NCBI GenBank assembly: GCA_016256075.1
Contig: SDVU01000405.1
Location: 1 to 13,768, forward strand
Origin: Dictyocoela muelleri
Lineage: Eukaryota; Microsporidia
Reading direction: 5' to 3'
DNA: 13,768 bases
In this document: positions 1 through 7,645 of the stretch, piece by piece
Layout of the letters: each line of letters begins with the position of its first letter
Numbering within the stretch: the first letter of the stretch is position 1
The notes under the pieces: model-generated
Database searches by the model: none
What the model was told of the DNA's origin: nothing
The model's input: the letters and a program-made list of their open reading frames with translations, nothing else
Translations under genes and position numbers: made by a program

Positions 1-99
1 TGAGAAATAATAAAGGTGAAGAACTTAGTACCGTTTTAAAATATATTTTTAGTTAAATTTTATTAAAATTTTTATTTTTATTTAAAACATTTATTAGTT

Positions 100-1012
100 T
101 TTACCAATTTTGATTTTAACAAAATTTAAATTTCTTAATTTTTATTCATTTTAGATGGGTAAAAAAATATTTTTTTACGATGGGGGTTTAAGTGTTTTTC
201 AACCCTATAAGTAATAATATTTTCCTATTTTCTTTAAACATTTTTTCATTAAATCGAATGATCCATTTTTCAAAAATTTTTCGTTGTCATCTTGACTTGT
301 AAAAGCTTTAGTAATTAATTCTATATTGTGAAACATTCATATTTTAAAAGACGGGGCGAAGTAAAATACACCAATAATTAAAGGTGTGTATTTTTCACCC
401 ATTGCACTGTATCATAATAACACTGTAACTCCTTTCTTTGACAGTTTAATTCCTTAAACGAAATTTAATTTTTACATAAAAAACTTTTATTGTCAATTTT
501 CTAAAAAAAAAGTCAATCTCGTCACAGTTGAAAATATTTTTTTCCATATGTTGCTATTCTTTCTTTTAATGATTTAGTAACTCAATAGCGTCATTTATAT
601 TTGCAGAAACTTCCTCTCCAGATAACTTTTTGAATTCTATCGTATGCTGCTCTTAAATTTTTCAAACCAATCATTACTGGCTTTAAAATTATTTATTCCA
701 ATATCTTTCGATATTCTGATGTCAATTTGTTTTAAAATATTACCATTATTGAATTATTTTTGACTTTTAGGTATATAAATGTTTTTAATGTGACATCGTT
801 GAGATCAAGACTATGTTTTTAAGCTCGTATCATGGCTTATTATGTTTTTTGAAATAAATAACTTATATTTTGTTTTACATGAGCATATGTGTCTTTGGAC
901 TTACTTATTTTTCTAAAACGTCAGATTATGGGACATTTAAGGCAATATCTATCGTAATTTTTATTTTAGTATCAATGGGTATAATTCTTCGTTTAGTCGT
1001 TTTTTTATAAGA
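100..1012 (-). pseudogene. Decayed pogo/Tigger-like (DDE_1) transposase
   Basis: Read on the minus strand from about 1012 downward, several frames give pieces that align in order with pogo/Tigger transposases. These are RRIIPIDTKIKI (start of the Psq-like helix-turn-helix, near 990-955), KDIGINNFKASNDWFEKFK (CENP-B type DNA-binding domain, near 705-650), EFKKLSGEEVSANIN, KNIFNCDEIDFFFRKL with the first catalytic Asp at 521-523, SKKGVTVLL, KYTPLIIGVFYFAPSFK, and NRKILLLIG. In the family, ILLLI is normally followed by Asp (D-N-C-P-A-H); here the codon reads Gly near 207, so a catalytic residue is lost. There are several stops and frame changes (for example near 645, 560 and 470), so the copy is dead. 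Homology fades below about 150, and the C-terminal third may lie beyond the window edge. Plain cut-and-paste DNA transposon relic; no terminal inverted repeats were identified. Confidence 0.77.
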
Positions 1013-1390
1013 TGATCAGTTAGATAAAGAATATGCTTTCTTTGAATGCATATATATAGTTTTTCCTCTCAATATCGGTTTACACGGTAACAAAATTTTT
1101 ACAAGACGGTATTGGTTAATAACGGTCAAAGTATTTAAATATAAAAAAATACTGAAAAAAAATACTATAAAAAAATTAAACATTATTTATTGCTGAATCT
1201 TTTTATATAATCAAATATATTTGGTTTGGCTATTTAATTTTTTATTTCTTAGAATATTCTTAATATTATAAATGTGCTCTAAATTTTCAGAACAGTGAAT
1301 TAAAAAATAAACCTCGATGCATCTATATAGTCTGATGCTTCTATATAAGTTAACCCTTTATAATTAACGTTATTTTCCATCTCATTATCC
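1013..1390. other. AT-rich spacer, no gene seen
   Basis: No coding or RNA signal was recognised. It holds a short imperfect direct duplication (GATGCATCTATATA / GATGCTTCTATATA near 1316-1346) and long A/T runs. The first part may be the degraded 5' flank of the pogo-like element. Confidence 0.5.
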
Positions 1391-1725
1391 GGTTCTCCCT
1401 ATCCTTAGATACCCCCCCTCTGAAAAAAATATCCAAAACTACGGAATATAACATTAGCAGAGCAATATAAAATTTTCTTTATTATCTCTTATATACATAT
1501 TGTAAAAATCAGTTTTCAATATAAGTCCTTATTTCTAAGTTTTGTAAAATCCGGGCTTTGCCCGAAATTTACTAAACTTAGAAATAAGAACTTATATTGA
1601 AAACTGATTTTTACAATATGTATATAAGACATAATAAAGAAAATTTTATTTTGCTCTGCTAATGTTATATTTCGTAGTTTTTTATATTTTTTTTGAGAGG
1701 GGGGGTATCTAAAGATATGTAGAAC
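1391..1725. repeat. 335-bp near-perfect palindrome (MITE-like foldback)
   Basis: The arms at about 1391-1556 and 1560-1725 are reverse complements with few mismatches. They run from GGTTCTCCCTATCC at the left tip to GATATGTAGAACC at the right tip. Both carry a C7/G7 run next to TATCTAA. The centre is at 1558, where CGGGC and GCCCG flank a 3-nt TTT loop. Transcribed or single-stranded, this would fold into one hairpin of about 165 bp. No clear target-site duplication is visible. A foldback or MITE-type insertion is the simplest reading; an inverted duplication of local sequence is the alternative. Confidence 0.9.
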
Positions 1726-1914
1726 CAAAAATTTTTCATCTATAAAATCAGCATAAAAAGAAGCTCTCAAATCATCATACGGCTCAATTTCAATTACTTC
1801 TTCAAAATCATTTCCAAACAAAGCATTTTCGATAGGTTTTTTATAGCAATTAATAATTGTTTCATGGGATTTTTCTCTCACGATTCCAATATCAACTTTA
1901 ATGAAACAAAATTT
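1516..1914 (-). pseudogene. Unrecognised coding fragment running into the palindrome
   Basis: An open minus-strand frame runs from just after a TAA at 1915-1917 to about 1516. It has no ATG near its beginning (the first possible start is GTG at 1879-1881), so it is not a complete gene. The part outside the palindrome (1726-1914) encodes about 60 residues with a balanced, protein-like composition, including the stretch KSHETIINCYKKPIENALFG and an acidic EEVIEIEPYDDLRASFYADF. The rest of the frame is palindrome sequence and probably not original coding. I do not recognise the family. The arrangement fits a gene or transposon ORF interrupted by insertion of the 1391-1725 foldback, but chance openness cannot be ruled out. 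Confidence 0.33.
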
Positions 1915-1977
1915 TTAAGACCTCTTTAGGTTCTTACCCGGCCACCAGCCCCCATAAAAAGAATAAAGTCCCATTAA

Positions 1978-2018
1978 TTTGAGCATATAACATTAATCTT
2001 ATTTGAAATAAGCTCAAA
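1978..2018. repeat. Short cruciform-like inverted repeat
   Basis: TTTGAGC (from 1978) and GCTCAAA are the outer arms, and CTTATTT-g-AAATAAG sits inside the right half. It is a small nested hairpin just outside the large foldback, with no T-run to suggest termination. Function unknown. Confidence 0.5.
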
Positions 2019-2058
2019 ATCACGAGATCCTTCTAAATATGAAAGAATTATAGGGTTT

Positions 2059-2456
2059 TCATATTAATATAATAATTGTTGTAATCAATTTAATAATCGT
2101 TTTAATCAATATAATAATTGTAGCAATCAATTTAATAATCGTTGCAATCAATTTAATAATCGTTGAAATCAATTTAATAATCGTTGCAATCAATATAATA
2201 ATCATTGCAATAAATATAATAATTGTTGCAATCAATATAATAATCGTTGCAATCAATATAATAATTATCGCAATCAATTTAATAATCGTTGCAATCAATT
2301 TAATAATCGTTTCAATCAATATAATAATTGTTGCAATCAATTTAATAATTGTTGCAATCAATTTAATAATCGTTTCAATCAATATAATAATCGTTGCAAT
2401 CAATATAATAATTGTTGCAATCAATATAATAATTGTTGCAATCAATTTAATAACCG
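2059..2456. repeat. 21-bp minisatellite, left arm (about 19 copies)
   Basis: The unit is TAATAATCGTTGCAATCAAT plus T/A. Variants differ at a few fixed positions (CGTTGC/TGTTGC, CAATTT/CAATAT). Because 21 is divisible by 3, it leaves an open frame on the minus strand encoding a repeated IATIIIL heptad; I treat that as a by-product, not a gene. Confidence 0.93.
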
Positions 2457-2789
2457 ATCAACAAATGTGATAACGCCTTAATAAAAATATTAAGACCAAA
2501 AGAATTATTTCATTAATCAATATTATGTTTTAATTTCGAATGAATCAACCACTTTATGTATATTTCTGACCAACATATATTATAATTCATGCGCCAATAT
2601 GATTTTTATAATCAGATATAGATTCTATTTTAAAAATCATATTGCCGCATGAATTATAATATATGTTTGTCACGAATATACAAAAAGTGGTTGATTCATT
2701 CGAAATTAAAACATAATATTGATTAATGAAATAATTCTTTTGGTCTTAATATTTTTATTGAGGCATTATCAAATTTGTTGATCGGTTAT

Positions 2790-2900
2790 TAAATTGATTG
2801 CAACAATTATTATATTGATTGCAACAATTATTATATTGATTGCAACAATTATTATATTGATTGTAACAATTATTATATTGATTGCAATTTTTATTATATT
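2790..2900. repeat. 21-bp minisatellite, right arm (about 5 copies)
   Basis: The same 21-bp unit as in the left arm, in reverse orientation (GATTGCAACAATTATTATAT). Only about five copies are present against about nineteen on the left, so one array has expanded or the other contracted since the element formed. Confidence 0.92.
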
Positions 2901-2925
2901 GATAGGGAAACCCTATATATCATTC

Positions 2926-3228
2926 TCGTCCAGTATTATATTCCCCTTGAGGATTATTAATTAGTCTTTTAGCTATATTATATTTCCCTTGTGGATTATT
3001 TTATTACTCTTGTTGCATTATTATATTAACTTTGTTACATTATGATATTTCTCCAGTTTCAATATTATATTTCACTCATTGCAATATTATATTCCCCTCG
3101 TTGAATAATTATATTCCTCTCGTTGCATATTATACTCCGCTTTTTACATTATTATATTCACCTATTTGTATTATTATATTCCACTCGTTCCATTATTATA
3201 TTCCCTTTGTTGCAATAGATATGTTTTT
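2926..3228. repeat. Degenerate 21-bp minisatellite (second family)
   Basis: About 14 diverged units follow the pattern CATTATTATATTCCCCTCGTT. The ATTATTATATT half is shared with the right-arm unit of foldback element 1, while the other half differs (CCCCTCGTT against GATTGCAACA). The array is older or less homogenised than its neighbour. The plus-strand open frame here (3032-3238) is a by-product of the 21-bp period. Confidence 0.82.
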
Positions 3229-3230
3229 AA

Positions 3231-3350
3231 AGCTATAGACACATTTCGTTTAAAGTTAAAGACACATTTCTTTCAGAGTTATAGACCCATTTCTTTCGGA
3301 CTTCTAGACACATTTCTATAGAGTTATAGACACATTTGGTGGGTTTATAG
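3231..3350. repeat. 23-bp subrepeats, left arm of foldback 2
   Basis: About five copies of TATAGACACATTTCTTTCAG plus about 3 bases. The unit closely resembles the 22-bp terminal repeat of the mariner-like element at 8866-10308 (TATAGACAACTTTTTTCAG plus TTT). Confidence 0.85.
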
Positions 3351-3384
3351 ATTAACGTAAAATCCGCATCGATTAATTATTTCT

Positions 3385-3560
3385 AACCCCTATTTTTAAA
3401 CCCTATTTTTTTAAACCCTATTTTTAAACACTTATTTTTAGCACTCTTTTTTAACTCCATTTTTTTAGCCCTCATTTTTTTACCCCTTATTATTTTGTCC
3501 TCAGTTTTTAACCCTCATTTTTTTAACCCTCATTTCTTGACCATATTTTTAACGTATTTT
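3385..3560. repeat. C-strand telomere-like repeats
   Basis: About 13 variable units of the form AACCCTATTTTTTA on the plus strand, degrading to AACCCTCATTTTT. They are the inverted partner of the G-strand tract that follows. Confidence 0.85.
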
Positions 3561-3589
3561 TTCAAACCCACTTCAATAGAAAGAGGGTG

Positions 3590-4165
3590 GGGGTTGAAGG
3601 ACAAAGATTAATAATAAGGGTTGTTAAATAATGATTAAAAAATGAAAGAAAATTGTTCAAAAATAAGGGTTCGCAAATAGGGTTCAAAAATAAGGGTTCA
3701 AAAGAAAGGTTAAAAATAAGGGTTAATAAATGAAAGAAAAAAGTTTAAAAAAAGTTTAAAAATAAGGCTTCAAAAATAAAGCTTCAAAAATAAAGGTTTA
3801 AAAATAAGGGTTAAAAAATAAGGGTTAAAAAAAATTAGGGTCAAAAATTAGGGTTGAAAAATCAGGGCTAAAAAATTAAGAGTAAAAAAAAGAGGGTTAA
3901 AGAATATGGGTTAAATATAAGAGTTTTTAGAATTATCTAAAAATAATGGTAAAAAAAAGAGAGTAAAAAAATAAAGGTTTAAAAATAAATGTTGATAAAT
4001 AATGGTTGAAAATGCAATAATTATACAAGTTAAAAATATGGGCTCAAAATATGGGCTCAAAATATGGGCTCAAAAATATGGGCTCAAAGATAAGGGTTAA
4101 AAATAGGAGTTAAAAAATAAGGGTTCGAAAATATATTTCAGAAATAAGGGTTCGAAATAGGGACA
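3590..4165. repeat. G-strand telomere-like repeats
   Basis: Dozens of 11-14-bp units of the form AAAAATAAGGGTT, with around 20 GGG runs on the plus strand. Near 4035-4088, four nearly identical copies of a 13-14-bp unit with ATATGGGCTCAAA lie head to tail, showing recent local amplification. The tract lies inside a foldback, so it is not a chromosome end as it stands. Confidence 0.85.
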
Positions 4166-4195
4166 AAAAATAATTGATCGATGCAAATATGCGAA

Positions 4196-4465
4196 TCATC
4201 TATAACTCTGACAAGTTGTATTTATGACTCTATAAAAATGTGTCTATTTGTCTGAAAGAAATGGGTCTACAAGTTTGAAAGCAATAGGTCTATAACTTTG
4301 AAAGCATTGTCTTCATTAGTCTGAAAGCAATGAGTCTATAACTTTGAAAGCTATGTGTCTATAACTTTGAAAACGGGTATATAACTTTGAAAAAAAAAGG
4401 GGTTATAATTTTTTTTAAAAAAATAGACCTATAACTCAAAAGAAATGGGTCTATAGCTTAGAAAA
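4196..4465. repeat. 23-bp subrepeats, right arm of foldback 2
   Basis: About eleven copies of GTCTATAACTTTGAAAGCAA plus about 3 bases, in inverse orientation to 3231-3350 and with more internal variation. Confidence 0.85.
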
Positions 4466-4471
4466 CCCCGG

Positions 4472-4573
4472 TATCACATATGATACTTTCAGCTGTATAA
4501 AAGTAGTCTATTTAATATCATATATGATACTTTTAGCTGTATAAAAATCGTCTATCCAATATCATATATGATA
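4472..4573. repeat. 44-bp tandem repeat carrying 14-bp palindromes
   Basis: TATCATATATGATA is a perfect palindrome at 4516-4529 and 4560-4573, and is present with one change at 4472-4485. The start-to-start spacing is exactly 44 bp. The spacer ACTTTTAGCTGTATAAAA followed by TCTAT is conserved between copies. The block starts six bases after foldback element 2 ends. It could be a binding-site array or a satellite fragment. Confidence 0.9.
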
Positions 4574-4575
4574 CA

Positions 4576-5698
4576 AAAATTCTTTAAGGGTTAATAATCT
4601 ATAAAAAAAATAAGAATAAAAAAAAGTTAGGCAGTTATTTTGAACTTTTCATGCTCTAATTAACATCCACAGATTTTGATTTCTCAATTAGACTCCTGAA
4701 AACTTCCTCTTTAAAGCAAATATAATTTTTAGAAAACATCATATTTTTTAATTTCTCAGTTATTTTGGCCTTATTAGCCAGTCAGCTCATAATAAACAAA
4801 CAATAAGTATATTCGTTCTTATTACCTTTTTACCCAATAAACAACCCCGATATGACAACCCCTTTACGTTTCAATCTAATAAAGAAAAAATTACTCCTTT
4901 CTACGAAATTTTAATATTCAAGGATGTATTGCATTCAACATAGAAAAATTGTCTCTGCTTCAAATTCGATTTTTATCCCTTTGACCGTGTAGGTGTGTTT
5001 GCAGATTTTGCGGTTTATACATATTTTATCAATTTGTAATTAGATAAAGCAGTTCGCCCTGACGAGATATTGTTCGCAATTTAATGATTTTTATACAACA
5101 AAAATTTTATATTAATTAAAGAAATCCAATTTATACATTGTTGGTTTGTAATATTACGGTTAAAAAAGAATTTATATTTAGACGAATCTATTTGTGAGTA
5201 ATTTGATGGGCATGTGCAAAATATTATTATACATCTGCTTATCAGTTTTAATAAAAAAATTATATTCTTTAATAATTAGATTGGTGTTTATTGTTGTCAA
5301 TTTTATACTTAACTTTAAAATTACAAAAAGATTAAATGTATAGGTGGATCATCGTTATTAATTACTTAGAATGAAAAATCGGGTTTTTTATTTTGATATT
5401 AAATACATCATTTAAGAAGATATACTTATAAACTCATTATAACATTTTAAAACTCATTATAACATTTTCAAAGTTTCATACATTTTTAAAGTCACAAACA
5501 AAATTTAAAATTACTTTAGAATGACTTATCAAACTTAATAAATAAATTTACCCCTTTTTAGTATAAATGTAACTACATGATTATTTTTAAGTTTTATAGA
5601 GTTAATGTGGCTATTAAAATATTTACGTAAATTTAAGCTGTGATGTTATTTTTGTTGCTAATGGTGTAACAAAAGTGATCAAAAATTCAATAAATCAA
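4576..5698. other. Gene-free AT-rich spacer
   Basis: No intact gene, tRNA or clear element was found. Base composition between about 4650 and 5060 is somewhat less extreme, and the minus strand gives short, interrupted protein-like pieces that I could not place. A 20-bp direct duplication, AAACTCATTATAACATTTT, occurs twice in tandem near 5431-5470. Confidence 0.5.
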
Positions 5699-5782
5699 TT
5701 TATAAAAGTATAAAATTTAATTTTATAAATAACGTCAAAAAATCACAAAAAAAACTATAAAAAAAACATCAATTTTCACCCC
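5699..5782 (+). promoter_or_regulatory. Probable promoter and CCC start signal of the 537-residue gene
   Basis: TATA-like and AAATTT-like sequence (TATAAAATTTAATTTTATAA near 5708) lies about 60-75 bases upstream of the start. CACCCC at 5777-5782 abuts the ATG. In microsporidia, transcription is known to begin at a CCC-like motif just before the start codon, giving almost no 5' leader. The fit is by pattern only. Confidence 0.5.
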
Positions 5783-7396
5783 ATGCTGATTTACTTCAAC
5801 ATAATTCTCACGACAATACATCACAAAAACAAAAAAACAAAAACATTGAACACAATTTTTAATAAAACCAGAAGTTTGACAAACAAAAATGATAGACCTT
5901 TGCAGATTTCAAAAATTAATGCATCAACAGAGAACATTTGCTCAGAGAAAGAAAAATTTGAACAAAGCGAGTCACAAGAACAAGATACCATTTCTATCCA
6001 TTCAAGATTAAGCAATGAATTTGAGTCTACAACTGATCTACTCAAAGATATACTTGATGAACGTGAAAATAAAAATATATTTCCTGTAAATAATAAAGAT
6101 ACTTTTTTAACACAAGAGGTTCCTGATGATCATAAAAAATTTTTAAATGTGGATTTAAAGGGAGATTTTAAAAATGATTTAAATGAGGATTTAAAGAATG
6201 ATTTAAAGGTTGTTCTAAAAGATGAGCAGAAAGATGGTTTAAAAAATGATAAGGAAGTTGATCTAAAAGATGAACAGAAAGATTATCTGAAAAACGATAA
6301 GGAAGTTGATAAGGAAGATGAACAAAAAAATTATTTTAAGAATGATTTGAAGGTGAATTTAGAAGTGAATTTAAATGAAAAGAGAATTTCTGAATCATTA
6401 AATAATCTTTTAGAAGAAGAAGATGAAAAGGTGATTGATGAAAATTCGAAAGACAAAAAGGAAGAATTTGACATGCATATCGATAATTTTTTATCCGACG
6501 ATGAAGATTTTCCAAACAGACAATCTCAAAACAATGAATCTTTGAAAAACCAAGATCTAAATAATCAAGAAGAAATTACAGACACGTTTAATTCGTCTTG
6601 TGAGATTAGATCGATAAACGATGATAATTTAAAAAAACAATTTGAAGAAATTGGGGAAGAAAAGACTTCCCGAGTTATTGATTGTAATGATGAATCCCTT
6701 AAAATCAGAAATACTAAAGAAAAAAATCCATTTTTTTCCAGATTTTTGAAAATGTTTAACTTTTTTAAGAAAAATCCTAAAAATAGAAATAATCGAAAAA
6801 ATTTGGAAAGTAAAGATAAAAAAAGAATAAATCTTGAAATTTCAACACCTCAGTTAATAAATAAACCTGAAAATGATTCAGTTTTAAATTCAGACAAAAA
6901 ATTATCCGCATCTGAAAGAACTGATTTAATAGCTAATAATATTTCTGATGACAGTGTTACCCAATTAAATTCACAGGGAAAAAATAATGATGGCAATAAT
7001 GCATCACAAGAAAGTATTAAAATTGAAAGCCCTACAGAAAGTGAATATTTGACAAACTCATTGAGTAAACAAGAAATTGCAAAATGTATTTTGAGTAATA
7101 AAGCTGTTGTTTATGAAAATCCTTTTGTTAAGAGATTAAATCATGGACGTAGTTCAAGAGAATTTAATGAATCACCTGATTTTAAATCACTACCCAAAAA
7201 TTTACATAGCTCGCGAGGATCAATTATATCAAATGATTCAAGAAAGTCAACTTCAACAAACAGTTCAATTAAATCCAAAAGATCAGATTCATCAATTGTA
7301 TCTGTAGTTGAAGAATTAGACGGTGAAAATATTTTTAAAAGAATTAGAGAAGGATACACGCTTGTTAGAAATGGTGATAATTCGTCTTTAAATTAA
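5783..7396 (+). CDS. Hypothetical charged, low-complexity protein (537 aa)
   Basis: The only intact long gene in the window. It is intronless, ending in TAA at 7394-7396. I do not recognise the family. Residues 1-12 (MLIYFNIILTTI) are hydrophobic but short and are followed by basic residues, a weak signal-anchor candidate at best. Residues 50-310 are acidic and Lys/Asn-rich, with three tandem 16-residue repeats at 146-193 (KDEQKDGLKNDKEVDL and two variants) preceded by looser DLKND units. Residues 314-340 form a basic-aromatic patch (NPFFSRFLKMFNFFKKNPKN) that could bind membrane or nucleic acid. Residues 341-505 are Ser/Asn-rich and look disordered. Two more ordered motifs are near 429-456 (EIAKCILSNKAVVYENPFVK) and 508-530 (VVEELDGENIFKRIREGYTL). 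The start at 5783 is chosen for the abutting CCCC. Codons are strongly A/T-ending. It may be a lineage-specific structural or secreted protein; no function is claimed. Confidence 0.85.
   Translation: MLIYFNIILTTIHHKNKKTKTLNTIFNKTRSLTNKNDRPLQISKINASTENICSEKEKFEQSESQEQDTISIHSRLSNEFESTTDLLKDILDERENKNIFPVNNKDTFLTQEVPDDHKKFLNVDLKGDFKNDLNEDLKNDLKVVLKDEQKDGLKNDKEVDLKDEQKDYLKNDKEVDKEDEQKNYFKNDLKVNLEVNLNEKRISESLNNLLEEEDEKVIDENSKDKKEEFDMHIDNFLSDDEDFPNRQSQNNESLKNQDLNNQEEITDTFNSSCEIRSINDDNLKKQFEEIGEEKTSRVIDCNDESLKIRNTKEKNPFFSRFLKMFNFFKKNPKNRNNRKNLESKDKKRINLEISTPQLINKPENDSVLNSDKKLSASERTDLIANNISDDSVTQLNSQGKNNDGNNASQESIKIESPTESEYLTNSLSKQEIAKCILSNKAVVYENPFVKRLNHGRSSREFNESPDFKSLPKNLHSSRGSIISNDSRKSTSTNSSIKSKRSDSSIVSVVEELDGENIFKRIREGYTLVRNGDNSSLN
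6218..6361 (+). repeat. 48-bp coding tandem repeat (3 copies)
   Basis: Three in-frame 48-nt units encode 16 residues each with the pattern K/E-DEQK-D/N-x-x-KND-x-x-V-D/N. The first two are nearly identical and the third diverged. Looser 6-9-residue DLKND units precede them from about residue 123. Copy number could vary between isolates. Confidence 0.85.
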
Positions 7397-7421
7397 AAAA
7401 AAATATAATTATCAAATTTTG

Positions 7422-7427
7422 AATAAA
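7422..7427 (+). terminator. Possible polyadenylation signal
   Basis: AATAAA lies 26 bases after the stop codon of the 537-residue gene. In sequence this AT-rich the hexamer is frequent by chance, so support is only positional. Confidence 0.35.
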
Positions 7428-7516
7428 AAAAATTTCCATCTTTTTTTATTATGAAAAATTCAATAATCTTCGTAATATTTATAAAATAACATACCTTTTT
7501 AATATTTATAAAAATC

Positions 7517-7645
7517 AAATTTTATTTTTAAATAAAAAATTGAATTTCATTTGTAAATAAAAAATCGATTTACATTTTTGAATAAAAAATTAAATTTCAT
7601 TTTTAAAATGAAAAGTAAATTTCATTTTTAATATTTATATTAATT
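7517..7645. repeat. About 26-bp AT-rich tandem repeat (5 copies)
   Basis: Diverged units of AATTTCATTTTTAAATAAAA plus about 6 bases follow the gene. They are imperfect, with small length differences. No coding meaning. Confidence 0.7.

Larger units (their letters stand above)
2049..2917. mobile_element. Foldback element 1 (21-bp subrepeat arms)
   Basis: Inverted repeats converge on a centre near 2618. The outer tips are TATAGGGTTTTCATATT at 2049 and, reversed, GATAGGGAAACCCTATA ending at 2917. Next comes a tandem array of a 21-bp unit in inverted orientation on the two sides. Inside that, single-copy inverted segments (about 2457-2611 and 2627-2789) match base for base over long stretches. 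The small loop is about 2612-2626. Inverted arms built of tandem subrepeats are the hallmark of foldback (FB/Galileo-type) elements. There is no transposase inside, so it is non-autonomous. The direct repeat expected from target duplication is not obvious; the flanks are too AT-rich to judge. Confidence 0.85.
3224..4465. mobile_element. Foldback element 2 (three-layered, about 1.24 kb)
   Basis: Outer tips TTTTTAAAGCTATAGAC (3224) and GTCTATAGCTTAGAAAA (to 4465) are inverted. Layer 1 is a 23-bp repeat array: about 5 copies on the left (3231-3350) and about 11 on the right (4196-4465). Layer 2 is a single-copy inverted segment, with TCCGCATCGATTAATTATT near 3362 matched by AATAATTGATCGATGC near 4169. 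Layer 3 is a telomere-like tract reading AACCCTATTTTT on the left (about 3385-3560) and AAAAATAAGGGTT on the right (about 3590-4165). The centre is near 3578. The right arm is about three times longer. There is no transposase. It is probably non-autonomous. Confidence 0.8.

Noticed and set aside
2059-2445. Minus-strand open frame of 128 codons with a repeated IATIIIL heptad
   Set aside because: It is a by-product of a 21-bp AT-rich minisatellite inside a foldback arm; no start signal and an implausible protein.
2059-2900. CRISPR-like array
   Set aside because: The 21-bp units are contiguous with no unique spacers, and the setting is eukaryotic.
3032-3238. Plus-strand open frame of 68 codons
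   Set aside because: It follows the 21-bp period of a degenerate minisatellite and has no other sign of coding.
4640-5040. Possible transposase remnant on the minus strand
   Set aside because: Short pieces such as QRQFFYVECNTSLNIKIS loosely recall zinc-ribbon regions of ISXO2-like transposases, but there is no second cysteine pair, no catalytic motif and no consistent frame.
5821-6045. Antisense open frame within the 537-residue gene
   Set aside because: Shadow of the long plus-strand gene. The same applies to the antisense frame at 7141-7359.
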